Shown: positions 52,972 to 62,167 of the stretch, piece after piece
Numbering within the stretch: the stretch's first letter is position 1
Layout: the number at the start of each line of letters is the position of its first letter
DNA from: Christiangramia salexigens
Lineage (GTDB): Bacteria; Bacteroidota; Bacteroidia; Flavobacteriales; Flavobacteriaceae
DNA: 64,000 nucleotides
Direction of reading: 5' to 3'
Assembly (NCBI RefSeq): GCF_001889005.1
Contig: NZ_CP018153.1
Location: 1,274,501-1,338,500, forward strand
The notes under the pieces: model-generated
What the model saw: the letters and a program-made list of their open reading frames with translations, nothing else
Told to the model about the DNA's origin: nothing
The model's database searches: none
Translations under genes and position numbers: made by a program

Positions 52972-53807
52972 TGTTAAGACTGTTGGAAATAGAATATTAC
53001 AAATTGAAGAATAATCGCTCAGCGCGAATATTGATCATCACCTACTTCATCCTAATTAGTTTTATAGCGCTTATCGCTTCCATAGAATTTAATCTTGGAG
53101 CCATAGAATTCAGGGTAGCCGATCAGGGAATTTTTAATTTCCCTTATATCTGGCACTTTAACAGCTATATTGCCTCTCTGCTCAAATTATTCCTGGCCAT
53201 CGTGATCGTTTCAATGATGTCTAACGAATATAGTAACCGTACTATAAAACAAAATTTGATCGATGGTATGAGCAAAAAAGAATTTGTGCTTTCAAAATTC
53301 CTTACTGTGCTTGCGTTTTCAGGAATTTCAACTTTTTTCCTTATTATCGTCTCTCTCATTTTAGGCTATAGCTTTTCAGACTTTACCGAAATTTCCATAG
53401 TATTTTCAGATCTTGAATATTTACTGGCCTATTTTATAAAATTGACCGGATTTTTCTCTTTCTGTATGTTTCTGGGTATCCTGGTTAAACGCTCTGCCTT
53501 TGCACTGGGATTTTTAGTGATCTGGTTCATTTTTGAAAATATCCTGTATGGTATCCTGAATTTCAGCTTTTTTAAAGGAACAGAAATTGCCACGGGAATT
53601 ATACAGTTCTTCCCTCTGGAATCGATGAGCAACCTTATCGTTGAGCCATTTTCACGACTTAATGCGGTTCAAACCGCCGCAAGCCAGATCGGTTCGGAGC
53701 TAGACAAGGATTATGGAATACACTGGTACCAGCTTCTCATTGTTTGTATTTGGATAGTTCTGTTTTTCTATATGTCCCTTGAATTATTACAAAAAAGGGA
53801 TCTATAA
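52971..53807 (+). CDS. ABC-2-type transporter permease
   Basis: A 278-residue membrane protein with about six hydrophobic segments: ILIITYFILISFIALIASI, YIASLLKLFLAIVIVSMMS, FLTVLAFSGISTFFLIIVSLI, a segment near 155-175, FALGFLVIWFIFENILYGIL, and QLLIVCIWIVLFFYMSLELL. NEYSNRTIKQNLIDGMSKKEF after segment 2 is the conserved ABC-2 permease stretch. It pairs with the preceding ATPase. The substrate is unknown. Confidence 0.88.
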   Translation: MLRLLEIEYYKLKNNRSARILIITYFILISFIALIASIEFNLGAIEFRVADQGIFNFPYIWHFNSYIASLLKLFLAIVIVSMMSNEYSNRTIKQNLIDGMSKKEFVLSKFLTVLAFSGISTFFLIIVSLILGYSFSDFTEISIVFSDLEYLLAYFIKLTGFFSFCMFLGILVKRSAFALGFLVIWFIFENILYGILNFSFFKGTEIATGIIQFFPLESMSNLIVEPFSRLNAVQTAASQIGSELDKDYGIHWYQLLIVCIWIVLFFYMSLELLQKRDL

Positions 53808-53938
53808 TAAATCATTTACCAGCATTACCTACGGGCTTATGAAAGGCTTAACACAATACTCATGGAATCTCTTAAAAAATTGATTTAGGCCTGATAATTG
53901 CTTAATTTCGTGAGGCTACGAAAAAGAAAATCAGCTGA

Positions 53939-55942
53939 ATGAAATTCAAAATAAAATCAGATTACAAACCTACCGGTGATCAACCTCGGGCAATAGACCA
54001 ACTAGTAACCGGGATCAAAAATAATGAACCTTTCCAGACCTTACTTGGTGTAACCGGTTCCGGAAAGACTTTTAGTGTCGCCAATGTGATGGAAAGGGTT
54101 CAAAAGCCCACGTTGGTGCTTGCACATAATAAGACCCTTGCAGCCCAGCTATATTCTGAGTTCAAGGAATTCTTCCCGGATAATGCGGTGGAATACTTTG
54201 TAAGTTATTATGATTACTATCAACCTGAAGCCTTTATTCCATCTTCGGGAACCTATATAGAAAAAGATCTTTCAATTAACGAAGAGATCGAGAAATTAAG
54301 GCTTAGTACCACTTCTTCCCTGTTAAGCGGAAGAAGAGATGTGATCGTTGTCGCTTCGGTTTCATGTTTATATGGTATTGGTAATCCTGTTGAATTTCAG
54401 AAAAACGTAGTTTCTATTGAAAGGGATATGGAGATCTCGAGAACTAAGTTTTTACACAGACTGGTTCAAAGTCTTTATTCCAGAACTGAAGCTGAATTTA
54501 CCCATGGGAATTTCAGGATCAAAGGAGATACCGTAGATGTATTTCCAAGTTATGCTGATAACGCGTTTAGAATACATTTTTTTGGGGACGAGATAGAAGA
54601 AATTGAAGCTTTTGATCCAGGCACCAACGATATTTTGGAAAAATATGACAGATTGAATATCTATCCTGCGAATATGTTCGTTACATCGCCCGATGTATTG
54701 CAAAATGCTATACATGACATTCAGGACGATCTTACAAAACAGGTAAGTTATTTTCAGGATATTGGAAAAACTCTGGAAGCAAAAAGGCTGGATGAACGCA
54801 CCAATTTTGATCTTGAAATGATACGGGAGCTTGGTTACTGCTCTGGTATTGAGAATTATTCAAGATATCTGGATGGGCGTAAACCAGGAACAAGACCCTT
54901 CTGCCTTCTGGATTATTTTCCTGAAGATTACCTCATGGTTGTAGATGAAAGTCACGTAACCATACCACAGGTGCATGCTATGTACGGTGGAGACCGTAGT
55001 CGTAAGGAAACACTTGTAGATTATGGTTTCAGATTACCGGCTGCGATGGATAACAGACCACTGAAATTCGAAGAATTCGAGGCTCTGCAGAATCAGGTGA
55101 TCTACGTAAGTGCGACTCCTGCTGATTATGAACTTCAAAAAAGTGAAGGTATTTATGTAGAACAGGTTATCAGACCTACGGGGCTTCTGGATCCAGTTAT
55201 AGAAGTTAGACCAAGTTTAAATCAGATAGATGACCTCATTGAAGAGATACATGTAAGAGTTGAAAAGGATGAAAGAATCTTGGTTACCACACTTACAAAG
55301 CGAATGGCAGAAGAACTTACAAAGTATTTAACGCGTATAGACGTGCGTTGCCGTTATATACATTCAGATATTGATACACTGGAAAGGGTTGAGATCATGC
55401 AGGATCTTAGAAAAGGTCTTTTTGATGTATTAGTTGGAGTAAACCTGCTAAGGGAAGGTCTTGACCTGCCTGAAGTTTCACTTGTTGCCATTATAGATGC
55501 AGACAAAGAAGGTTTCCTTAGAAGCAACAGATCCCTTACGCAAACCATTGGGCGTGCTGCAAGACATGTTAATGGAAAAGCGATTATGTATGCGGATAAG
55601 ATCACAGATAGTATGCAGAAAACTATTGATGAAACCGAATATCGCAGAGAGAAGCAGATCGCGTATAACAAAGAGAACAACATCACCCCTACCGCGCTTG
55701 TGAAGAAGTTTAATAGTGCTCTGGTGAAGCAAAAGCTTGATATCTACGAACATGAAAAGCGTCCGGACCTAAAAGCTGCGGAAGAGGAAGCAGAATATCT
55801 AACTAAACCTCAGATAGAGAAAAAGATCAGAGAAAAACGCAAAGAAATGGAAGCTGCTGCAAAAGAACTGGATTTCATGCAGGCTGCTAAACTAAGGGAT
55901 GAAATTAAAGTCCTTCAGGAGAAGGTAAGTGAAATGGCATAG
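53939..55942 (+). CDS. uvrB: Excinuclease ABC subunit B
   Basis: Damage-verifying helicase of nucleotide excision repair. The 667-residue protein shows [12 protein letters not shown], Walker [35 protein letters not shown], the beta-hairpin region [37 protein letters not shown], helicase motif [16 protein letters not shown] and QTIGRAARH, and a C-terminal UVR motif ([19 protein letters not shown]) for UvrC contact. Length is standard. Single gene. Confidence 0.98.
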   Translation: MKFKIKSDYKPTGDQPRAIDQLVTGIKNNEPFQTLLGVTGSGKTFSVANVMERVQKPTLVLAHNKTLAAQLYSEFKEFFPDNAVEYFVSYYDYYQPEAFIPSSGTYIEKDLSINEEIEKLRLSTTSSLLSGRRDVIVVASVSCLYGIGNPVEFQKNVVSIERDMEISRTKFLHRLVQSLYSRTEAEFTHGNFRIKGDTVDVFPSYADNAFRIHFFGDEIEEIEAFDPGTNDILEKYDRLNIYPANMFVTSPDVLQNAIHDIQDDLTKQVSYFQDIGKTLEAKRLDERTNFDLEMIRELGYCSGIENYSRYLDGRKPGTRPFCLLDYFPEDYLMVVDESHVTIPQVHAMYGGDRSRKETLVDYGFRLPAAMDNRPLKFEEFEALQNQVIYVSATPADYELQKSEGIYVEQVIRPTGLLDPVIEVRPSLNQIDDLIEEIHVRVEKDERILVTTLTKRMAEELTKYLTRIDVRCRYIHSDIDTLERVEIMQDLRKGLFDVLVGVNLLREGLDLPEVSLVAIIDADKEGFLRSNRSLTQTIGRAARHVNGKAIMYADKITDSMQKTIDETEYRREKQIAYNKENNITPTALVKKFNSALVKQKLDIYEHEKRPDLKAAEEEAEYLTKPQIEKKIREKRKEMEAAAKELDFMQAAKLRDEIKVLQEKVSEMA

Positions 55943-56037
55943 GCTAATTGGGGATTTAATATAATTTGTTTTATATTTAGCTCACCCTAAGGCACTTATC
56001 GTTTCCCTGCAATGATAGACTTTTAAATTTTCTGTCT

Positions 56038-57255
56038 ATGAGACTCCTATGCAGTATTGCCATTTTAATGCTTACATTCTTTGTAAATGCACAGGTTGGG
56101 ATTGGAACCAGTGATCCAAAAGCTCAGCTTGATATTATCGCCACAGATAAAATTAATCCATTAAAGATCGATGGACTGTTAATTCCCAGGCTTGAAAAAT
56201 TTCCTTCAGATAGCCCCGGTGCAGATCAGCATGGTATGCTCATATTTTTAAGCAAAAACATTACCGGTTTCAATCAGGGATTCTATTACTGGCACGCTCA
56301 GGAAGCTAAATGGAAATCAATAGTTTCAGATGCTACCTCAGCAAATTTCTATAAGCCAGGAACCAACCTAAGCCCAAATAATATAACGGAATCGATTTAC
56401 AGGGATGCAAGTGTAGGTATAGGAACCGATCAAATTACTTCTCGACTCCAGGTAGCTATTGGTGCGGGAAAGGACCTAAGTCTCAAGAAGGGACTTGAAG
56501 TTGATAATGCCAATTCAGCCACAGATAACCTCACTACTTACGGAATTATTAGTGATAACCGTAGTACTACAAATGGTAATAAATACGGAATTAAAACCAA
56601 TGTTGGTGGCGTGGGCATAGGCATACATTATGGCATTTTCAATGAAACCTACCAGAATAGCGGGACGAATGATATCTATGGCATTTTTAACCGGGTAGGA
56701 AGAACATTCGGTGCAAAAAGCAATAATTATGGAATATACAGCGAGATAGGTAGCATACAAGGCGTGGGAAACATTTATGGCATCTATAGCACTGCAACCG
56801 GGGATGCAAACAGTAATGTTTTCGCCGGTTACTTTGCCGGAAGAGTGGGAATTGGAACCAGTCAAGACACAGACTATATTCTACCTGTAGCCAGAGGTAC
56901 AGAAGGACAGGTTATGGCGATCAATGCAACGGGCCAGGTCTCGTGGTCTAACGCAGGTTTTCAGAATTATTCATCTACAACAAGCAGCACAGCAGACTTT
57001 CTGATCACCGATGAGATCGGAACCCTCAGAATAAATAATCAGATCACCGGACTTATATTTCCTTTGGCCTCTGCCAATAAGGGAAGGATTCTAAGGCTGA
57101 TCTCCTGGGTAGGGAATTCAGAAAAGCCATTCATATTCCAGGGAGGAGATGATCTTTTTGATGTAAGAACAAATTCAAAAGTTACCAGTATTAAACCTCA
57201 ACAGGTCTTTACCATTCAAAGCGCAGGAAACCGATGGATACTTCTAGATTATTAA
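56038..57255 (+). CDS. Secreted fibre-like protein with VGIGT and YGI repeats
   Basis: A 405-residue exported protein (signal peptide, residues 1-18, ending VNAQ). It carries three VGIGT motifs (about 20, 126 and 270), common in flavobacterial surface proteins and phage-tail-like fibres. Between them six YGI motifs occur at residues 168, 183, 198, 214, 231 and 247, that is every 15-17 residues, suggesting a beta-helical or trimeric fibre shaft. The C-terminal part (about 300-405) resembles a small knob domain. No catalytic motif or secretion-sorting domain is evident. Function unknown; adhesin-like is a guess. Confidence 0.65.
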   Translation: MRLLCSIAILMLTFFVNAQVGIGTSDPKAQLDIIATDKINPLKIDGLLIPRLEKFPSDSPGADQHGMLIFLSKNITGFNQGFYYWHAQEAKWKSIVSDATSANFYKPGTNLSPNNITESIYRDASVGIGTDQITSRLQVAIGAGKDLSLKKGLEVDNANSATDNLTTYGIISDNRSTTNGNKYGIKTNVGGVGIGIHYGIFNETYQNSGTNDIYGIFNRVGRTFGAKSNNYGIYSEIGSIQGVGNIYGIYSTATGDANSNVFAGYFAGRVGIGTSQDTDYILPVARGTEGQVMAINATGQVSWSNAGFQNYSSTTSSTADFLITDEIGTLRINNQITGLIFPLASANKGRILRLISWVGNSEKPFIFQGGDDLFDVRTNSKVTSIKPQQVFTIQSAGNRWILLDY

Positions 57256-57277
57256 AAAAGCGCCCCTAAGGGCGCTT
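57254..57277 (-). terminator. Intrinsic terminator of hsp20
   Basis: AAGCGCCC/GGGCGCTT stem with a CTAA loop. The T-run stands on the minus strand and runs into the stop codon of the converging fibre-like gene; on the plus strand there is no T-run. Confidence 0.72.
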
Positions 57278-57309
57278 CCAACTTTAACTAATCAACTTTA
57301 AACTCAAGC

Positions 57310-57753
57310 TTAAGAGATCTCTATAAGTCTCTTAGACTGTACCTTCGCTTCTTCTTTCTTCGGAAGCGAAATCTCTAACACTCCATTTTTATATGAAGCT
57401 GAAATTTTAGTGGTCTCCACAGATTCAGGCAAACTAAAAGCACGCTTAAAACTGCTATAACTAAATTCTCTTCGCGTAAATCTTCCCTTTTCATCGGTAG
57501 ATTCATTTTCCTTTTTAGATTCAGATGAGATAGTGAGAACATCATTATCCAGCTCTATATTAAAATCCTCTTTTGCTTTGCCTGGTGCGGCAACTTCTAC
57601 ATTAAAACCTTCGTCGGTTTCTTTAATGTTCACAGCAGGAATACTGGTTCCTATAGTGTTTACATTTGTAGTTCCTCCCATCCAGTCGGTTTTAAACATA
57701 TCATCGAAAACCGATGGCAACCAATTTTTTTCATTGCTTTTAATTAAACTCAT
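57310..57753 (-). CDS. Small heat shock protein, Hsp20/alpha-crystallin
   Basis: A 147-residue chaperone that holds unfolding proteins. N-terminal stretch MSLIKSNEKNWLPSVFDDMF is typical of the bacterial class; the alpha-crystallin domain (about 45-135) has VNIKETDEGFNVEVAAPGKA, EDFNIELDNDVLTISSE and YKNGVLEISLPK (the GVL motif); the tail KVQSKRLIEIS bears the I-x-I anchor. Single gene. Its promoter region shares a sigma-54-like element and a pair of GWC-N5-GWC sites with clpB. Confidence 0.96.
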   Translation of the reverse strand: MSLIKSNEKNWLPSVFDDMFKTDWMGGTTNVNTIGTSIPAVNIKETDEGFNVEVAAPGKAKEDFNIELDNDVLTISSESKKENESTDEKGRFTRREFSYSSFKRAFSLPESVETTKISASYKNGVLEISLPKKEEAKVQSKRLIEIS

Positions 57754-57802
57754 GACTTTATTTTTTTAAGGTTATTATTCGATTATTTTCACTAATGAAT
57801 TA

Positions 57803-57817
57803 GCAAATTAGGAACCA
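57803..57817 (-). promoter_or_regulatory. Sigma-54-like -24/-12 promoter of hsp20
   Basis: Minus-strand TGGTTCC-TAAT-TTGC (followed by T) keeps the essential GG and GC ten bases apart and the TTGCW end; two inner bases of TGGYRYR differ. The expected start is about 57791, some 38 bases before the ATG. Confidence 0.5.
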
Positions 57818-57830
57818 ATCGAAAAAACAT

Positions 57831-57873
57831 GACTTTTTGTCGCGTTTTAATTTATTTTAAATGTCATCTTGTC
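57831..57873 (-). promoter_or_regulatory. Two GWC-N5-GWC sites upstream of hsp20
   Basis: On the coding strand GACAAGATGAC (57873-57863, distal) and GACAAAAAGTC (57841-57831, proximal) lie 32 bp apart, the same distance as in the clpB promoter. The proximal copy ends 13 bases before the -24 box (12 in clpB). Confidence 0.55.
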
Positions 57874-57944
57874 ATTTTGGTAAATCTTTATTAAAATCTT
57901 AGCTCTTTCCAAGGTTTGCTTAACTTTAACTGAAATCTAACCTG

Positions 57945-59234
57945 ATGAAACAAGTCTTTAACCGCACCATTTCGTTTTTTAATGTAATAGAGAGTAAAAT
58001 CGCATTCTACCCTACTCTATTGGCCTTAATGGGCTTCTGTTTTGCGGTTTTTATGTTATATCTGGAAAATCTGGGCATCTCCAGATACCTGGTAGAACAT
58101 TCGCCAATTCTGGTGGTAGACAATGGAGATACCGCTATGACGATCTTAAGCTCTCTAATATCCGGACTTATATCTGTAGTAGTTTTTAGCTTTTCCATGG
58201 TTATGCTTTTGCTTAGTCAGGCATCCAGCAACTATTCACCGAGATTATTACCAGGTCTGATAAGCGACAGGCGTCACCAGATCATTTTAGGAGTTTACCT
58301 TTTCACGATACTCTACTGTATTTTTATTCTTTTTTCCATTCAGCCCACAGGAGATAAATATCAGATTCCGGGATTCTCGGTTCTTATCGGAATATTAGAA
58401 ACCGTTTTTTGCATCTATGCTTTTATCTATTTTATTCATAATATCTCTCAAAGCATACAGATCAGCAATATCCTTCAAGGTATTTATAAAACAGCCAAGC
58501 TAAGATTGAATGATCTGGTGGAAAAAGAAGAGGAAGAAGTCGAGGAGTTTCCGGATAGTTCTGACTGGTATGAATACCATTCAGAAAAAAGCGGTTATCT
58601 CCAGAATATCTCCTATCCTAACCTCGTGGATATTTGCAAGGAGCAAGAAAATTTACTACATATACTCCCTGTAAAAGGAATGTTCGTTCTTAATGGAATC
58701 CCTATTATTCGATCCAAAAAGGAACTTGATGAGATATCTGTAAAAAGAATATTGTCAAATTTCAATTTTGCGAGAGAAGAGCTGGTTTCAGATAACTATG
58801 TCCTGGCTTTTAAACAGATCACAGAGATCATTGTAAAGGCTATGTCCCCGGGAATTAATGATCCGGGCACGGCAATTAATGGTATTGATTATTTAACCGA
58901 ACTTCTAGCCATCAGAATGAAAAAAAAGGATTCCAATAGAATTACAAAGGACGGCCATGTATTTATTAAAATTAATACTATTAGCTTTGGCGATCTGCTT
59001 TTCAATATAATGGCGAGCATAAGAACATACAGTAAACACGATATTATTCTGGTTCAAAAATTACTTTTGATGTTTCATTATTTGAAGAAACAACGTTCTC
59101 ATAATAATTCCTATTATGATAATATAGATCAGGAAGCAGCGAATTTATTACGTGATGCTGAAGATGCAATAACCAATAAGAAGGATTTTGAAAGGGCGAA
59201 AAACCTCGCAATTAAACTAAAATTAAATTTCTAA
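57945..59234 (+). CDS. DUF2254 membrane protein
   Basis: A 429-residue protein of the DUF2254 family. Four hydrophobic segments lie in the first 180 residues (LALMGFCFAVFMLYLENLG, ILSSLISGLISVVVFSFSMV, ILGVYLFTILYCIFILFSI, GILETVFCIYAFIYFIHNI); the rest is soluble and contains the signature AMSPGINDPGTAINGIDYL (about 303-321). Conserved but uncharacterised; likely an inner-membrane protein. The DUF1456 gene follows 15 bases later. Confidence 0.87.
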   Translation: MKQVFNRTISFFNVIESKIAFYPTLLALMGFCFAVFMLYLENLGISRYLVEHSPILVVDNGDTAMTILSSLISGLISVVVFSFSMVMLLLSQASSNYSPRLLPGLISDRRHQIILGVYLFTILYCIFILFSIQPTGDKYQIPGFSVLIGILETVFCIYAFIYFIHNISQSIQISNILQGIYKTAKLRLNDLVEKEEEEVEEFPDSSDWYEYHSEKSGYLQNISYPNLVDICKEQENLLHILPVKGMFVLNGIPIIRSKKELDEISVKRILSNFNFAREELVSDNYVLAFKQITEIIVKAMSPGINDPGTAINGIDYLTELLAIRMKKKDSNRITKDGHVFIKINTISFGDLLFNIMASIRTYSKHDIILVQKLLLMFHYLKKQRSHNNSYYDNIDQEAANLLRDAEDAITNKKDFERAKNLAIKLKLNF

Positions 59235-59249
59235 CACCCTATATATTTT

Positions 59250-59483
59250 ATGGCTTTAACTAATAATGATATTTTCAAAAAACTACGAGTAGCACACAAA
59301 TTAACCAACGATGATATTGTAAAAATTTGCGAACTGGTGGATTTCAAAGTTTCTAAAAGTGAGCTTGGAGCGATCTTCAGAAAAGAAGGTCATGAAAAAT
59401 ATGTAGAATGCGGAGACCAGTTCCTTCGAAATTTTTTAGACGGACTAATCATTCACCTGCGAGGACCTATGCCTAAGAAATAA
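59250..59483 (+). CDS. DUF1456 protein (YehS-like)
   Basis: A 77-residue helical protein that matches one DUF1456 domain: LTNNDIFKKLRVAHKLTNDD, EICELVDF-type turn (ICELVDFKVSKSELGAIFRK) and QFLRNFLDGLIIHLRGPMP. Other bacteria have two such domains in tandem (YehS); this is a single-domain form. Function unknown. Probably in one operon with the DUF2254 gene, ending at a strong terminator. Confidence 0.85.
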   Translation: MALTNNDIFKKLRVAHKLTNDDIVKICELVDFKVSKSELGAIFRKEGHEKYVECGDQFLRNFLDGLIIHLRGPMPKK

Positions 59484-59499
59484 GGTTCTAACTAAGCAT

Positions 59500-59537
59500 A
59501 AAAAAAGGAGCAGATCTCATCGAAATCTGCTCCTTTT
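59500..59537. terminator. Bidirectional intrinsic terminator
   Basis: GGAGCAGAT/ATCTGCTCC stem between A- and T-runs; between the converging DUF1456 gene and ettA. Confidence 0.87.
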
Positions 59538-59557
59538 CTATTTTAAAAAGAGATAAG

Positions 59558-61249
59558 CTATCTCACAAGTTTCTTGTATTTGATCCTCTTAGGCATCATA
59601 TCACCACCAAGACGTTTCTTCTTGTTCTCCTCATAATCTGAGAAGCTACCTTCAAAGAAATATACCTGAGAATCTCCTTCAAATGCAAGTATATGCGTAC
59701 ATATCCTATCCAGGAACCAACGGTCGTGAGATATCACTACCGCACATCCTGCAAAGTTTTCAAGACCTTCTTCCAGTGCTCTTAATGTATTTACATCAAG
59801 ATCGTTTGTAGGCTCATCAAGCAATAGTACGTTTCCTTCTTCCTTTAAGGTCATCGCAAGGTGAAGTCTGTTTCTTTCCCCACCAGAAAGCATGTTCACT
59901 TTCTTATTCTGCTCGCTCCCACTAAAGTTAAAGCGACTTAAATAAGCTCTGGAATTCACCTGACGTCCCCCCATCATAATTAGCTCCTGCTCATCGCTGA
60001 AGTTTTGCCAGATGGTCTTTTCAGGATCTATATTCGAGTGACTTTGATCTACATAAGCGATCTTAGCGGTTTCCCCAACTTCAAAACTTCCTTTATCCGG
60101 CTCCTCTTCTCCCATGATCATTTTAAAGATCGTAGTCTTACCTGCACCGTTGGGACCAATAATTCCAACAATACCCGCCTGCGGAAGATTAAAATTAAGA
60201 TCTTCATAAAGCAATTTGTCTCCAAATGCCTTACTCACACCTTTAGCATCGATCACATTTGTACCAAGACGAGGTCCATTAGGAATATAGATCTCCAGCT
60301 TTTCATCCATCTGCTTCTCATCCTGACTCAATAATTTATCATAATTCTTAAGTCTGGCTTTCTGCTTGGTCTGTCTTCCTTTAGGACTCATTTTAGCCCA
60401 TTCAAGCTCTCGCTCTAATGTTTTCTGACGTTTGCTGGCTTGTTTCTGTTCCTGTACAAGTCTCTTTGATTTTTGATCCAGCCAAGACGAATAATTTCCT
60501 TTCCATGGAATTCCTTCTCCCCTGTCAAGTTCCAGGATCCAGCCTGCCACGTTATCAAGAAAGTAACGGTCGTGAGTAACTGCGATCACAGTACCTTTAT
60601 ATTGTTGTAAATGATGCTCCAGCCAGTGTACAGATTCTGCATCCAGGTGGTTGGTAGGCTCATCCAGTAAAAGTACATCCGGTTCCTGTAACAGAAGACG
60701 ACATAATGCTACTCTTCTTCGTTCCCCTCCAGATAATATAGAAATCTTTTTATCTGGCTCCGGAGTTCTTAAGGCATCCATCGCAATCTCCAACTTGGTA
60801 TCAAGTTCCCAGGCATTGCTTGCATCGATTTTATCCTGAAGCTCAGCCTGTTTATCCATAAGCTTTTGCATCTTATCTGCATCTTCATAAACTTCGGGAA
60901 GACCAAACATATCATTGATCTTATTATATTCATCGAGAATACCCACAGTTTCAGAAACACCCTCCTTTACGATCTCCAGTACCGTCTTATCATCATCAAG
61001 CTCAGGTTCCTGCTCCAAGATTCCAACACTATAATTAGGTGAGAAGACAACATCTCCCTGAAAATTCTGATCCTTCCCTGCTATAATATTAAGCAAGGTG
61101 GATTTACCAGAACCGTTTAATCCTAAAATTCCAATCTTAGCTCCGTAGAAAAAGCTTAAATAGATGTTCTTCAAAACCGGAGTATTCGCCCTTGGAAAGG
61201 TTTTTGTCACTCCGGACATTGAGAAAATCACTTTTTTATCGTCTGACAT
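59558..61249 (-). CDS. ettA: Energy-dependent translational throttle protein EttA (ABC-F)
   Basis: A cytoplasmic ABC-F ATPase of 563 residues that binds the ribosomal E site and gates the first peptide bond according to ATP level. First domain: GLNGSGKSTLL, arm region DKTVLEIVKEGVSETVGILD, ILSGGERRRVALCRLLLQEP and [14 protein letters not shown]; linker with KQKARLKNYDKLLSQDEKQ; second domain: GPNGAGKTTIFKMI, MLSGGERNRLHLAM and [14 protein letters not shown]. The HSNIDPEKTIWQNFSDEQELIM stretch is typical of EttA. Second ABC-F gene in this window, after the YbiT type at 22.9 kb. Confidence 0.96.
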   Translation of the reverse strand: MSDDKKVIFSMSGVTKTFPRANTPVLKNIYLSFFYGAKIGILGLNGSGKSTLLNIIAGKDQNFQGDVVFSPNYSVGILEQEPELDDDKTVLEIVKEGVSETVGILDEYNKINDMFGLPEVYEDADKMQKLMDKQAELQDKIDASNAWELDTKLEIAMDALRTPEPDKKISILSGGERRRVALCRLLLQEPDVLLLDEPTNHLDAESVHWLEHHLQQYKGTVIAVTHDRYFLDNVAGWILELDRGEGIPWKGNYSSWLDQKSKRLVQEQKQASKRQKTLERELEWAKMSPKGRQTKQKARLKNYDKLLSQDEKQMDEKLEIYIPNGPRLGTNVIDAKGVSKAFGDKLLYEDLNFNLPQAGIVGIIGPNGAGKTTIFKMIMGEEEPDKGSFEVGETAKIAYVDQSHSNIDPEKTIWQNFSDEQELIMMGGRQVNSRAYLSRFNFSGSEQNKKVNMLSGGERNRLHLAMTLKEEGNVLLLDEPTNDLDVNTLRALEEGLENFAGCAVVISHDRWFLDRICTHILAFEGDSQVYFFEGSFSDYEENKKKRLGGDMMPKRIKYKKLVR

Positions 61250-61311
61250 ATATTTTATTAAAATTTAGTGTTCAGTTAATGAATGCAAATATCCTATAAT
61301 TTTCAGAATTT

Positions 61312-61794
61312 TCAATTATCATATACACCCAGTAATCTTTGAATTATAACCAATTGCCCTGTATGATAGGCTGTATGCTCAATTACAAGCAAAAATTCCC
61401 GTAAAAGGCTATTCTCTTTAGAATTCACCACCCCTTTATTAAGGTCGTTATTGGGATCCCGTATAAAATCTTTCAACAATCTTCTGTCTTCAAAATAATC
61501 TGCCATCATACTTTCCCATTCCTTTTGATCGGCGGGAGCCTGCTTGGACGGCCAGTAATCATCGGGCCAATCCCGGGTTTGGTAATCACCAGAAATAGTA
61601 TATTCAAGAATATCCTTTTGAGCAAAGCAGATATGGAAAAACACCTCATAAAAAGAATATGGCAAGCCTTCAGGTCTTATATCAAGCTTTTCAAATGGAA
61701 TCTTATCCAGCAAACTATCTATGGATGCAAAGGCAAGGCCTCCTTCAAGATGTTTTATAAGCTGAGCTCTCTGTGCATTATCTTCAGTCATCAT
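61312..61794 (-). CDS. DinB-family protein
   Basis: A 160-residue four-helix-bundle protein of the DinB/YfiT superfamily. Metal-binding histidines appear in SFYEVFFHICFAQKDILEY and VIEHTAYHTGQLVIIQRL (two His), and the WPSKQAPADQKEWESMMADY stretch is typical. Members act as thiol-dependent (bacillithiol or mycothiol) transferases or are uncharacterised; because bshC and ytxJ are in this genome, a bacillithiol S-transferase role is a reasonable guess only. Follows the small membrane gene after seven bases. Confidence 0.85.
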   Translation of the reverse strand: MMTEDNAQRAQLIKHLEGGLAFASIDSLLDKIPFEKLDIRPEGLPYSFYEVFFHICFAQKDILEYTISGDYQTRDWPDDYWPSKQAPADQKEWESMMADYFEDRRLLKDFIRDPNNDLNKGVVNSKENSLLREFLLVIEHTAYHTGQLVIIQRLLGVYDN

Positions 61795-61801
61795 ATTTAA
61801 T

Positions 61802-61981
61802 TTAAATTCTGCCTTTTAAAGCATTGAACACCCATGAAATAAAGAAAAAGCCTATTCCTGTAGTAGAAAAGCCGATTGCATATTCAGGATACTTCAGGAC
61901 TCCCAAAAGCACAAGTGCTGCACCTACAATAAACATTAAAAAAGATGCCCAGCCAAATATGGTATTTTTATTCATTCCCAT
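61802..61981 (-). CDS. Small two-helix membrane protein
   Basis: A 59-residue frame read on the minus strand (starts MGMNKNTIFGWASFLMFIVG). Two hydrophobic segments are clear: about residues 10-29 and 36-53, with a short KYPEYA turn between and a basic end (NALKGRI). ATG 61981 or the third codon ATG 61975 could be the start. It lies seven bases before the DinB gene and so is probably co-transcribed with it. No family is recognised. The spacing and the membrane pattern support it as a gene. Confidence 0.62.
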   Translation of the reverse strand: MGMNKNTIFGWASFLMFIVGAALVLLGVLKYPEYAIGFSTTGIGFFFISWVFNALKGRI

Positions 61982-62167
61982 TTTGTATCCTATTTATTAC
62001 AAATATCAGCTAATTTTTAATGACTCATTTAAACCGAAGAATTCTGGTGTTTTTGTATTTTAGCCAAAAGCCTTTTCTGAATCAGAATTCTTAAAATTCC
62101 TTCAGAAAAAAGATTAATTTAAAATTAATCACATTAAATCATTGAAATTATTGTAAAAAATTCAAAA

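Noticed and set aside
62112..62130. Inverted repeat GATTAAT-N5-ATTAATC before the carboxylase gene
   Set aside because: A possible operator, but short palindromes of A and T are common in this AT-rich sequence; no second copy was found to support it.
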